DNA of 64,000 bases from Paucibacter sp. TC2R-5 (GTDB lineage Bacteria; Pseudomonadota; Gammaproteobacteria; Burkholderiales; Burkholderiaceae_C), in the NCBI RefSeq assembly GCF_025717605.1, contig NZ_JAJIRQ010000001.1, forward strand, positions 397,715 to 461,714, given 5' to 3'. Each line of letters starts with the position of its first letter. Within the stretch, counting starts at the first letter, position 1. Positions 33,640-43,574 of this stretch are shown piece after piece. The notes under the pieces are model-generated. The model saw only the letters and a list, made by a program, of their open reading frames with translations, ran no database searches and was not told the DNA's origin. Position numbers and translations under genes: made by a program.

Positions 33640-34958
33640 GCATGAATACCTTTGAGCCAGTGAGCCGCCCGCGGCAAGAGCTAAGCAGCACCGGTCGATT
33701 GAAGCCCTTGGCTGCGGCCACCCTGGCCCTGCTGGCAGGCTTGATGCCCGCAGGTTGGCGCGCCGGCCGGCATGAGAGCAATGGCCGCAACGATGGGCCG
33801 CCCGATCTCGATGAGCTGTGGCGCGACTTCAATCGCAAGCTGTCCGGCATGTTCGGGGCCAAGCCCGAAGGCTCGGGAAACAATGATTCGGGTGGCGCAG
33901 GCGGCGGTAACAACGGATTTCAGCCCGATATGAAGAGTGCCGGCATCGGCGCCGGTCTGATCGGTGGTGTCGTGTTGCTGGGTTGGTTGGGCAGCGGCTT
34001 CTTCATCGTGCAAGAAGGTCAGCAGGGCGTTGTGACCTCCTTTGGCAAATACAGCAAGACCGTCGAGGCGGGCTTTCAGTGGCGCTTGCCTTATCCGTTT
34101 CAAGCGGATGAAATCGTCGCTGTGACGCAGCTGCGCCAAGTAGAAGTGGGTCGCAATTCGGTTGTTGCGGCCACGGGTCTGCGCGATTCGTCGATGTTGA
34201 CCCTGGACGAAGCCATTGTCGATATCCGCTTCACCGTGCAGTACACGCTCAAAGACGCACGCGATTATTTGTTTGAAAATCGCAGCCCCGATGACGCGGT
34301 GACCTTGGCGGCGGAGTCGGCGGTGCGGGAAATCGTCGGCAAGAGCCGCATGGATTCGGTGCTCTATGAACAGCGTGACGCCATCGGTATCGACCTGGCA
34401 AAGTCGGTGCAGGCCCAGTTGGACAGGCTCAAGGCCGGCATCCAAATCAAGAGCGTTAATGTGCAAAGCGTTGCGCCGCCGGAGCAGGTGCAGGCCGCGT
34501 TTGACGATGCCTTCAAGGCGCGGGCCGATGGCGAGCGTTTGCAAAACGAAGGTCAGGCCTACGCCAATGACGTGATTCCCAGGGCGCGCGGCGCCTCGGC
34601 CCGGCTGATGGAAGAAGCCGAGGGTTATAAATCTCGCGTCGTGGCGCAAGCCGAAGGTGATGCGCAGCGCTTCAAAAGCGTCTTGAGCGAGTATCAAAAG
34701 GCACCGGTCGTGACCCGGGATCGCCTCTATATCGACACCATGCAACAGGTCTACTCCAACGTCAGCAAGGTGATGGTGGAAAGTCGTAACGGCAGCAACT
34801 TGCTTCATCTCCCTCTGGATCGCTTGATGCAGGCAGCGGGTTCGGTGACGGCTACCTCGCCAGTTGCCGCACCGGCTGCGAATGAGAGTTCTGCGCCGCC
34901 CGCGCCGGTCAATGATGTCCGGTCGCGTGACGGCTTGCGTAGCCGCGACGGCCGCTGA
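33636..34958 (+). CDS. hflK: FtsH protease modulator HflK
   Basis: The protein has 440 residues. The typical HflK opening (PPDLDELWRDFNRKLSGMFG) only begins near residue 54. The membrane helix is at about 105-128, followed by the SPFH/band-7 domain (FIVQEGQQGVVTSFGKYSKTV) and a coiled coil. The first 50 residues include a second hydrophobic stretch (LAAATLALLAGLMPAGW), unusual for the family. An internal ATG at 33744 (MPAGWRAGRHES) would restore the normal length and follows AGG, so the ATG overlapping the hflX stop may not be the only start. HflK and HflC cage FtsH in the inner membrane. Confidence 0.95.
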   Translation: MSMNTFEPVSRPRQELSSTGRLKPLAAATLALLAGLMPAGWRAGRHESNGRNDGPPDLDELWRDFNRKLSGMFGAKPEGSGNNDSGGAGGGNNGFQPDMKSAGIGAGLIGGVVLLGWLGSGFFIVQEGQQGVVTSFGKYSKTVEAGFQWRLPYPFQADEIVAVTQLRQVEVGRNSVVAATGLRDSSMLTLDEAIVDIRFTVQYTLKDARDYLFENRSPDDAVTLAAESAVREIVGKSRMDSVLYEQRDAIGIDLAKSVQAQLDRLKAGIQIKSVNVQSVAPPEQVQAAFDDAFKARADGERLQNEGQAYANDVIPRARGASARLMEEAEGYKSRVVAQAEGDAQRFKSVLSEYQKAPVVTRDRLYIDTMQQVYSNVSKVMVESRNGSNLLHLPLDRLMQAAGSVTATSPVAAPAANESSAPPAPVNDVRSRDGLRSRDGR

Positions 34959-34975
34959 GATCAGGGAGTTAAGAG

Positions 34976-35878
34976 ATGAACCGTATTGTTTCTATCGTCG
35001 TCGGCTTGCTGGTCGCCTTCATGTTGGCCAGCTCCATGTTGTTCATCATTGATCAACGCCAATTCGCTGTGGTCTATGCGCTGGGTGAAATCAAGGAAGT
35101 CATCACTGAGCCCGGCTTGAAATTCAAGCTGCCGCCGCCGCTGCAAAACGTGGTCCTGCTTGATCGCCGGGTGCAAACCTTGGACAGCAACGAGTCCAAG
35201 CCCATCTTCACCGCTGAAAAGAAAAGTTTGGTCATCGACTGGTTGGTCAAGTGGCGTGTGGCCGAGCCGCGCCAGTTCATCCGTAACAACGGCGCCGACA
35301 TGCGCAATGTTGAAAACAGATTAAGCCCGATTGTGCAGGCGGCCTTGAACGAAGAAGTGACCCAGCGCACTGTCCAGGGCGTCTTGTCGACCGAACGCGA
35401 AGCGGTCATGACGGGCGTGCGCAAGCGGCTTGAACAAGAGGCCAAGCAGTTCGGTATCGAGATCGTTGACGTGCGTGTCAAACGGGTTGACTTTGCCGCC
35501 TCCATCACCGATTCGGTCTACCGTTTGATGGAGTCCGAGCGCAAGCGGGTGGCCAGTGAGTTGCGCTCTACCGGGGCGGCCGAAAGCGAGAAAATCCGCG
35601 CCGATGCCGATCGTCAGCGCGAAGTGATCGTGGCAGAAGCTTACCGGGATGCGCAGAAGATCAAGGGCGAGGGCGACGCCAAAGCGTCCGCCTTGTACGC
35701 CGATGCTTTCGGGCGCGATCCTCAGTTCGCACAGTTCTATCGCTCCTTGGATGCTTACCGCGCGAGCTTTCGCAGCAAGACCGACGTGATGGTGCTGGAC
35801 CCTAGCAGCGACTTTTTCAAGGCCATGCGCGGTTCGGGTTCTGGCCCTGCTGCCGCGCCGGCAGCACCGCGCAAGTAA
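34976..35878 (+). CDS. hflC: FtsH protease modulator HflC
   Basis: The protein has 300 residues. It has an N-terminal membrane helix at about 4-24 and an SPFH/band-7 domain starting IDQRQFAVVYALGEIKEVITEPGLKFKLPPP. A long coiled coil contains ESERKRVASELRSTGAAE, and the protein ends in an Ala/Pro tail. It forms a hetero-oligomeric ring with HflK that regulates FtsH. It starts 17 bases after hflK with GGGAGTTAAGAG as ribosome site. Confidence 0.96.
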   Translation: MNRIVSIVVGLLVAFMLASSMLFIIDQRQFAVVYALGEIKEVITEPGLKFKLPPPLQNVVLLDRRVQTLDSNESKPIFTAEKKSLVIDWLVKWRVAEPRQFIRNNGADMRNVENRLSPIVQAALNEEVTQRTVQGVLSTEREAVMTGVRKRLEQEAKQFGIEIVDVRVKRVDFAASITDSVYRLMESERKRVASELRSTGAAESEKIRADADRQREVIVAEAYRDAQKIKGEGDAKASALYADAFGRDPQFAQFYRSLDAYRASFRSKTDVMVLDPSSDFFKAMRGSGSGPAAAPAAPRK

Positions 35879-35908
35879 GCAGCTAGTTCACCCGAATCGA
35901 GGCCTGCT

Positions 35909-36106
35909 TTGCCCGATTTGCCCGATGCTGTCTGGTTGGCGCTCGCCTTGATGCTGGTGATAGAGGGCTTCTTGCCCTTTGCCAGCCCGGCCGCTTGGCG
36001 GCAGGTTTTTGAGCGCTTGCTGGCCATGAGTGATGGGCAGATTCGCTTTGTGGGTTTGTCCAGCATGTTGGCGGGCGCGCTCGGCCTCTTGTTTTTGTGG
36101 CGATGA
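35909..36106 (+). CDS. DUF2065 (YjeT-like) small membrane protein
   Basis: The protein has 65 residues with two predicted membrane helices ([21 protein letters not shown] and [18 protein letters not shown]). The [10 protein letters not shown] and W-R motifs mark the DUF2065 family, almost always found next to hflC. The start is a TTG at 35909, supported by GAGG six bases upstream; there is no ATG at the right place. Its function is unknown, perhaps linked to HflKC. Confidence 0.88.
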   Translation: MPDLPDAVWLALALMLVIEGFLPFASPAAWRQVFERLLAMSDGQIRFVGLSSMLAGALGLLFLWR

Positions 36107-36186
36107 AACGCGGAGAAAGCGCTTCTCGCTCCGAGGGAGTATTTACCCCCGGTACAATGCCGTTTTTAACCGGACCCAAAATCAAC

Positions 36187-37350
36187 ATGGCTTCTGCCTG
36201 GCTGCTGCCTGAGCATATTGCCGATGTGCTGCCTTCTCAGGCCAGACGCATCGAGGAACTCCGCCGAGAACTGCTCGATATGGCCCGCGGCTATGGCTGC
36301 GAGTTGGTCATGCCGCCGCTGCTCGAGCATCTGGAGTCGTTGCTGTCGGGCACCGGCCATGCGCTTGATTTGCAGACCTTCAAACTGGTGGATCAATTGT
36401 CTGGTCGCAGCTTGGGTCTGCGGGCTGACACCACACCTCAGGTGGCCCGCATTGATGCGCATTTGTTGAACCGCGCCGGCGTGACAAGGCTTTGCTATTG
36501 CGGACCCGTGCTGCACACGCGCCCGGCCGGCCTGCAGTCGACACGCGAGCCCTTGCAGTTCGGTATCGAGATCTATGGCCATGCAGGGCTGGAGGCCGAT
36601 CTTGAGGTTCAAGAATTGGCGCTGGATGTTGTCGCGCGCGCCGGTTTACTGCATACAACCCTGGATTTGGGTGATGCTCGTTTGTTACGCGGTGTACTCG
36701 GTGACTTGGTGCTGAGTGCCTCTGTCATGGATGAATTGGTCGCTGCCTTGGCGACCAAAGACGGCGTTGCCTTGGGCGGCTTGAGCCAAAGCTTGCCTGC
36801 GGCGGTGCGCGACGGTCTGCAGCAACTGCTCGGCCTTTACGGTGGTATCGAGGTCTTGGGCCTAGCGCGCCAGCGCTTGCCGTCTCACCCCTTGATTGCG
36901 GCCGCGCTGGATGATTTGCAGTGCTTGGCTGAGCATTTGCAGCAGACCCATCCGGAGATCCGGCTCGGCTTCGATTTGGCTGACATGACCGGCTATGCCT
37001 ATTACAGTGGTGTGCGCTTTGCACTCTATGCCGAAGGCTCCAGCGATGCGGTCTTGCGCGGCGGCCGTTACGACGAAGTGGGTGCCGTGTTTGGCCGGCG
37101 CCGACCAGCCGTGGGTTTCAGCCTTGATTTGAAGGCGCTCGAAGCCTTGAGTCCGCCGACACCGCTGCGTGCTGCTGTGAGAGCGCCTTGGGGCGAGGCG
37201 GCGGGCTTGCGCGCTGCGGTGCGTGCTTTGCGTGCGGCCGGCGAGACGGTGGTCTGCGTATTGCCGGGCCATGAGCATGAGGGTGATGAATTCGACTGTG
37301 ACCGTGAGTTGGTGCAGATTGACACTCAGTGGGTGTTGCGCGCGCTTTGA
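36187..37350 (+). CDS. hisZ: ATP phosphoribosyltransferase regulatory subunit HisZ
   Basis: The protein has 387 residues from the ATG at 36187, giving the conserved opening [20 protein letters not shown]. Upstream in-frame ATGs (36097, 36157) add unconserved residues. It is a HisRS-like class II fold ([41 protein letters not shown]) without tRNA-charging function. It pairs with a short HisG to catalyse the first step of histidine synthesis; hisG is not in the window. A TACAAT at 36153-36158 could be a -10 element. hisZ-purA next to hflKC is typical of Burkholderiales. Confidence 0.95.
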   Translation: MASAWLLPEHIADVLPSQARRIEELRRELLDMARGYGCELVMPPLLEHLESLLSGTGHALDLQTFKLVDQLSGRSLGLRADTTPQVARIDAHLLNRAGVTRLCYCGPVLHTRPAGLQSTREPLQFGIEIYGHAGLEADLEVQELALDVVARAGLLHTTLDLGDARLLRGVLGDLVLSASVMDELVAALATKDGVALGGLSQSLPAAVRDGLQQLLGLYGGIEVLGLARQRLPSHPLIAAALDDLQCLAEHLQQTHPEIRLGFDLADMTGYAYYSGVRFALYAEGSSDAVLRGGRYDEVGAVFGRRRPAVGFSLDLKALEALSPPTPLRAAVRAPWGEAAGLRAAVRALRAAGETVVCVLPGHEHEGDEFDCDRELVQIDTQWVLRAL

Positions 37351-38733
<1,383 letters not shown>

Positions 38734-38773
38734 AGCGCTTGCTGACTAACACATCAAACTGGAGTTGCCCCCT

Positions 38774-39295
38774 ATGTTGACCGATGACGGCAAGCATCTG
38801 TACGTGTCCTGGGACGAGTACCACATGTTGACGGAGCGCTTGGCGCTGAAGATTCATGCTTCTGGCTGGGAGTTTGATCAGATTCTGTGCCTGGCGCGCG
38901 GCGGCATGCGGCCTGGCGACGTCTTGTCGCGTGTGTTCGACAAGCCGCTGGGCATCATGTCAACCAGTTCTTACCGTGCCGAGGCCGGCACCATCCAAGG
39001 CCGCTTGGACATGGCCAAGTACATCACCATGCCCAAGGGCGATTTGGCCGGGCGGGTGTTGCTGGTCGATGATCTGGCCGATTCCGGCGTGACCTTGAAA
39101 GCCGTGGTGGAGCGGCTGCGCGGCATGCCGTCTATCAGCGAGCTGCGCTCGGCTGTGATTTGGACTAAGGGTGTGTCGAGCTACACGCCGGACTATTTTG
39201 TCGAGATGCTAGACACCAGTCCGTGGATTCATCAGCCGTTTGAGGAATACGACGATATGCGGCCGGATGCGCTGGCCAAGAAGTTCGTCGTTTAA
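38774..39295 (+). CDS. Phosphoribosyltransferase (hypoxanthine/xanthine-type)
   Basis: The protein has 173 residues from the ATG at 38774, with GGAG upstream; a TTG at 38765 is less likely. The PRPP-binding motif is VLLVDDLADSGVTLKAVVERL, and a type I PRTase hood is present (CLARGGMRPGDVLSRVFDKPLGIMSTSSYRA). It probably salvages purine bases, fitting its place behind purA; the base specificity cannot be read from sequence. A strong terminator follows. Confidence 0.9.
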   Translation: MLTDDGKHLYVSWDEYHMLTERLALKIHASGWEFDQILCLARGGMRPGDVLSRVFDKPLGIMSTSSYRAEAGTIQGRLDMAKYITMPKGDLAGRVLLVDDLADSGVTLKAVVERLRGMPSISELRSAVIWTKGVSSYTPDYFVEMLDTSPWIHQPFEEYDDMRPDALAKKFVV

Positions 39296-39329
39296 GTCAG
39301 CGACTCGCCTCACTCAGTTTATGCAAGCA

Positions 39330-39367
39330 ACAAGCCGACCCGGTGCAATCGAGTCGGCTTGTTTTTT
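39330..39367 (+). terminator. Rho-independent terminator after the phosphoribosyltransferase gene
   Basis: ACAAGCCGAC at 39330-39339 pairs with GTCGGCTTGT at 39353-39362, followed by a T run. It ends the hisZ-purA-PRTase transcript and means rnr needs its own promoter. Confidence 0.93.
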
Positions 39368-39459
39368 GAGCGCGCTGAACATGGTGGGCAGGCAGGGGGC
39401 CTTGGTCACCGCAAGCGTCATTGCTTCCTTGAAAAGCATGGCAAACTGCAGACGCAATG

Positions 39460-39493
39460 AAAAATGGCTGCATGTCATTCAACATGCAGCCAT
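39460..39493 (-). terminator. Rho-independent terminator of the tRNA-Leu gene
   Basis: A perfect 12-bp stem, ATGGCTGCATGT with ACATGCAGCCAT, has a 6-base loop. On the minus strand it is followed by a run of five T. It lies 28 bases beyond the tRNA 3' end. Confidence 0.88.
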
Positions 39494-39520
39494 CTTCTTA
39501 AACGTATTCTTTATAAATCT

Positions 39521-39605
<85 letters not shown>

Positions 39606-39622
39606 ATCTCAGGAAAGCAAGG

Positions 39623-39652
39623 ATTCTATCATCAAAAATATCAAGAGCGCAA
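39623..39652 (-). promoter_or_regulatory. Promoter of tRNA-Leu, next to the rnr start codon
   Basis: On the minus strand, TTGCGC (39652-39647) and TAGAAT (39628-39623) are 18 bases apart and sit about 18 bases before the tRNA 5' end. The -35 element lies three bases from the rnr GTG, so the two opposite transcription units are tightly packed. Confidence 0.65.
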
Positions 39653-39654
39653 GT

Positions 39655-42006
39655 GTGGCCCCGCAAGACGGTGCCGGGCTGCTGAGTGAAGTTGAGGGCG
39701 TGGTGCAAGGGCATCGCGATGGCCATGGTTTCCTAACGCCGGATGTCGGCGTGCAGGATATCTATTTGTCGGTCCAGGAAATGCGGGCCGTCATGCATGG
39801 CGACAGGCTGCGTGTGCGGATTGTTCGCACCGACAAACGCGGCCGCCCTGAGGGGCGCGTGTTGGAGATTTTGGAGCGCAAGAAGCGCCCCATCATTGGC
39901 CGCTTGCTCTTGGAGTCGGGTATCTGGCTGGTGGCGCCTGAAGACAAGCGCATGGGCCAAGACATCTTGATCCCCAAGGGCGGGCTGGCCAACGCAACGG
40001 CGGGGCAGGTGGTTGCGGTGGAGCTGACCGAGCCGCCTTCCCTTTACTCCAAGCCGGTCGGGCGTATCGTCGAAGTCTTGGGTGAGATCGATGACTCTGG
40101 CATGGAGATCGAGATCGCGGTGCGCAAGTACGAAGTGCCGCATCGCTTCAGTGCCGAAACTTTGGCGCAGGCGGGCAAGTTGCCGGAAAAATTGCGCGCG
40201 GTCGATCTAAAGCATCGGATCGACTTGCGGGATGTGGCGCTGGTGACGATAGATGGCGAAGACGCCCGCGATTTCGACGATGCGGTTTACTGCGAGCCCC
40301 ATAAGCAGGGTCGCGGTAAGACTGCGTTCAGCGGCTGGCGCTTGCTGGCGGCCATCGCCGACGTCAGCCACTACGTGAAGCCGGGCGACCCTTTGGACGG
40401 CGATGCCTATGAGCGCGCAACTTCCGTCTACTTTCCACGCCGGGTCATCCCGATGCTGCCGGAGAAGCTTTCCAACGGCCTGTGCTCCTTGAATCCGAAT
40501 GAGGATAGGTTGTCCATGGTCTGCGATATGCTGGTTACAGAGGCCGGCGAGGTGCAGGCCTATCAGTTTTACCCGGCAGTGATCCGCTCGCATGCCCGCT
40601 TCACTTACAACGAGGTGGCGGCGGTGCTGGGTAATACCCATGGTCCCGAGGCGGCCAAGCGACGCGAGTTGGTGCCGCATCTGCTGCACCTGCATGAGGT
40701 CTACCGCGCGCTATTGGCCGAGCGGGGCCGGCGTGGCGCGATCGATTTTGATACGGTCGAAACGCAAATCGTCTGCGATGACAATGGCCGCATCGAGAAG
40801 ATCATTCCGCGCACCCGTAACGACGCGCACAAGCTGATCGAAGAGGCGATGCTGGCGGCCAATGTCTGTGCGGCGGACTTCATTGCGCACTCCAAGCATG
40901 GCTCCTTGTTTCGCGTCCATGAAGGGCCTACGCCGGAGAAGCGCGTTGCTTTGCAAGCCTATCTGCGCGCCTTGGGCTTGGGCCTGTCGATCAGCGACAA
41001 CCCCAAGCCGAGCGAGTACCAGGCCATTGCTGCGGCGACCAAGGACCGGGTCGATTCGACCCAGATCCACGCGATGCTTTTGCGTTCGATGCAGCAGGCG
41101 ATGTACACCTCGGCCAATGCGGGTCATTTCGGCCTCTCATACCTGGCCTACACCCACTTCACCAGCCCGATTCGACGTTATCCCGATTTGCTGGTGCACC
41201 GTGTCATCAAGGCCATCTTGGCTGACAAGCGTTACCACCTTGATGCAGGCAAGATGGATGTGCCGATGGCGACCAAACGCCCCGGCCGCGCTGCACCCAT
41301 CGACCCTGCCAAGGCGAGCACCGAGACCGAGCGCTGGGAAGTGGTGGGTGCGCATTGCAGCGCCAACGAGCGGCGCGCCGACGAGGCCTCGCGCGACGTC
41401 GAGGCCTGGCTCAAATGCCGCTATATGCGCGAGCATTTGGGCGAGGAGTTTGCCGGCACCGTCAGTGCCGTCACTAGTTTTGGTCTGTTCGTGCAACTCG
41501 ACGCGCTCTATGTCGAAGGCCTGATTCACATCACCGAATTGGGTGGCGAGTATTTCCGCTTTGATGAGGTGCGCCAAGAGTTGCGCGGAGAGCGCAGTGG
41601 CATGCGCTATGCCACCGGCGCGCGGGTGCAGGTGCAGGTTAGCCGGGTTGATTTGGATGCTCGCAAGATCGACTTCCGTTTGGTGACTGACAAGGAAGAG
41701 GCCAAGTTGCTCGCGCGGGCTATGCGCGATAAGGCCGGTCAGGTTGTGAGCGAGCGCCAGCCGAGTGACTCGGTCGAGGCCTTGGAGCAGGTGCGCCGCA
41801 CCGACCGTGAAGTCAAGAGCGGCGCCAAGAACGCACGTCAGAGCAGGCAGGCGCGCAGTGGTGGCTCGGCCGTCGCTCATCCCGTCAAGGCTGCGCGTCA
41901 GGAAGCTCGCGGCGCGTCGTCGTCGACCAAGCAGCCCAAACAAGCACGGCAAGCCAAGTCGGCTGCCGGCGGTGCGGCCGAGCCGCGCACGCGCAAGCGT
42001 CGCTAG
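39655..42006 (+). CDS. rnr: Ribonuclease R
   Basis: The protein has 783 residues from the GTG at 39655. The open frame runs back across the antisense tRNA, but that part is not coding. Cold-shock domains at about 15-180 precede the RNB catalytic domain with DGEDARDFDDAVYCE near residue 202. An S1 domain at about 595-680 (EEFAGTVSAVTSFGLFVQLDALYVEGLIHI) and a Lys/Arg/Ala-rich tail follow. It degrades structured RNA 3'-to-5' and takes part in rRNA quality control and trans-translation. The promoter must lie in 39368-39654, overlapping the tRNA gene. The stop overlaps the stop of the convergent nnr gene. Confidence 0.96.
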   Translation: MAPQDGAGLLSEVEGVVQGHRDGHGFLTPDVGVQDIYLSVQEMRAVMHGDRLRVRIVRTDKRGRPEGRVLEILERKKRPIIGRLLLESGIWLVAPEDKRMGQDILIPKGGLANATAGQVVAVELTEPPSLYSKPVGRIVEVLGEIDDSGMEIEIAVRKYEVPHRFSAETLAQAGKLPEKLRAVDLKHRIDLRDVALVTIDGEDARDFDDAVYCEPHKQGRGKTAFSGWRLLAAIADVSHYVKPGDPLDGDAYERATSVYFPRRVIPMLPEKLSNGLCSLNPNEDRLSMVCDMLVTEAGEVQAYQFYPAVIRSHARFTYNEVAAVLGNTHGPEAAKRRELVPHLLHLHEVYRALLAERGRRGAIDFDTVETQIVCDDNGRIEKIIPRTRNDAHKLIEEAMLAANVCAADFIAHSKHGSLFRVHEGPTPEKRVALQAYLRALGLGLSISDNPKPSEYQAIAAATKDRVDSTQIHAMLLRSMQQAMYTSANAGHFGLSYLAYTHFTSPIRRYPDLLVHRVIKAILADKRYHLDAGKMDVPMATKRPGRAAPIDPAKASTETERWEVVGAHCSANERRADEASRDVEAWLKCRYMREHLGEEFAGTVSAVTSFGLFVQLDALYVEGLIHITELGGEYFRFDEVRQELRGERSGMRYATGARVQVQVSRVDLDARKIDFRLVTDKEEAKLLARAMRDKAGQVVSERQPSDSVEALEQVRRTDREVKSGAKNARQSRQARSGGSAVAHPVKAARQEARGASSSTKQPKQARQAKSAAGGAAEPRTRKRR

Positions 42007-43562
42007 ATTGTTGGCGCCGGGCGGTGGAGGGCATGCATGCGCTCCACCAAGTCGGCCGCCCGCATCGGGCCGGCTGTTTGTGCTTCGGCTGCGGCGCCAT
42101 GCCAATAGCAAGCCAAGCAGGCCAAGTCGAAGGGGTCAGCATCGTTTTGCTGGGCCCACAGGCCGCCTAGCCAGCCTGCCAACACATCGCCGCTGCCGGC
42201 GGTAGCGAGCGCGGCATTTCCGCTTGAGTTGATGGCCAGGCGCTTCTGCGGGCCGGCAATGATGCTGCCCGATCCTTTCAAGATGACTTGGCAGCTGAAT
42301 TCATCGGCCAGTGCTTGCGCTGCGCTGAGTCGGTCGGCTTGCACGGCAGCGGCACTGCTGCCCAATAGGCGAGCGGCCTCTAGTGGATGCGGCGTCAAAA
42401 TCGTAGCCAGGCCCGAGGCTTGGCGTTTTTTGAGCAAGGCGCGCAAAGAGACTTGCGCCGCCACCGCGTTCAGGCCATCCGCGTCCAGCACCAAGCGCCG
42501 TGCTTGCGTGAGCAGGGCGGCTAAGAATGCACCAATCTCCTGGCCGCCACCGCAGCCGCCGACGATCACCTTTTGCAGCCAATCGGCATTTGCCGCATCT
42601 GTGGCCGTGATATGGGTTGAATCAAAGCGCATCAACTCGGGCCGCTGGGGGTCGACGTCATCGGCCTGAGTGCCCAGCATGCAGACGTAGACCCGGCCGG
42701 CTCCAGCGGCCAAGGCGGCGCGCGCGGCCAAGCGCGCGGCCCCACGCATGCCTGCAGCGCCACCCACCACCAAGACGTCGCCTTGGCTGCCTTTGTGCGC
42801 GCCATGTCGGGGTGAATTCTGAACTTGCCAATTCGTCAAGCAATCAGCGCCCAGCAGCAGGGCATCTGCAGGCCGGGGAGTTGCTGGCCTGTCAGCGGAA
42901 TTGTTCAGATCATCGAGCCAAATCTGCCCGCAAAGCGTGCGGCCCTGAGCGGTAAACATGCCAGGCTTGAGTGCCAGCAAGGCCAGCGTGTGTTGGGCTT
43001 GTACGGCCAAACCTCCTTGCACCGAGCCGCTGTCTGATTGCAAGCCGCTGGGCAGGTCTAGCGCCAGCACCGATGCACGCAAAGCATTGAGCGCGTTGAG
43101 TGACTTGAAGGCGGCGGCCATTTCTGGGTTCGGTGCGCGGTCTGGGTTCAGGCCGAGGCCGAGCAGGGCATCCAGAGCCATTCGCACTCCGGCAGGTGCT
43201 AGCACGCTGTTGTTGATAGGCACCCCGGCTTGCCTAGCGGCAGCCAAGGCGGCTGCCGCGTCGGCCGGTGCTGCTGAGCTGGCGGCGAGCAGGCTGACCT
43301 GCACCTTCAAACCATGGCGGTGTAGCAGCCGCGCTGCAACCAGTCCGTCACCGCCGTTATTGCCCGGGCCGCAGACAATCCAGATCGGCCCGCTGCCGGT
43401 AGGGGCCAGCGCCAGCGTCAATCGCGCAGCGGCCAAGCCGGCCCGCTCCATCAGGCTGCTGGCCGGACCGGCGGCCGCTAACGCGGCGGCTTCTATGCTG
43501 CGGCTGCTGGCGGCGCCGTACAGTGGCCAGCTCTTGGGGGTGGGGAGGAGTTTGATGAGCAC
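42003..43562 (-). CDS. nnr: Bifunctional NAD(P)H-hydrate epimerase and dehydratase (Nnr)
   Basis: The protein has 519 residues, a fusion of two metabolite-repair enzymes. The N-terminal YjeF epimerase (about 1-235) has the nucleotide motif CGPGNNGGDGLVAARLL at 64-80 and LDLPSGLQSDSG. The C-terminal ADP-dependent dehydratase (about 245-510) has VVGGAAGMRGAARLAARAAL, DADGLNAVA, LTPHPLEAARLLG, KGSGSII and the active-site NAALATAGSGDVLAGWLGGL. It repairs hydrated NADH and NADPH. The start is a GTG at 43562 without an obvious ribosome site, 12 bases after dadA, so translation may be coupled. The two convergent stops share CTAG at 42003-42006. Confidence 0.95.
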   Translation of the reverse strand: MLIKLLPTPKSWPLYGAASSRSIEAAALAAAGPASSLMERAGLAAARLTLALAPTGSGPIWIVCGPGNNGGDGLVAARLLHRHGLKVQVSLLAASSAAPADAAAALAAARQAGVPINNSVLAPAGVRMALDALLGLGLNPDRAPNPEMAAAFKSLNALNALRASVLALDLPSGLQSDSGSVQGGLAVQAQHTLALLALKPGMFTAQGRTLCGQIWLDDLNNSADRPATPRPADALLLGADCLTNWQVQNSPRHGAHKGSQGDVLVVGGAAGMRGAARLAARAALAAGAGRVYVCMLGTQADDVDPQRPELMRFDSTHITATDAANADWLQKVIVGGCGGGQEIGAFLAALLTQARRLVLDADGLNAVAAQVSLRALLKKRQASGLATILTPHPLEAARLLGSSAAAVQADRLSAAQALADEFSCQVILKGSGSIIAGPQKRLAINSSGNAALATAGSGDVLAGWLGGLWAQQNDADPFDLACLACYWHGAAAEAQTAGPMRAADLVERMHALHRPAPTI

Positions 43563-43574
43563 GCTGCGAGCTTG

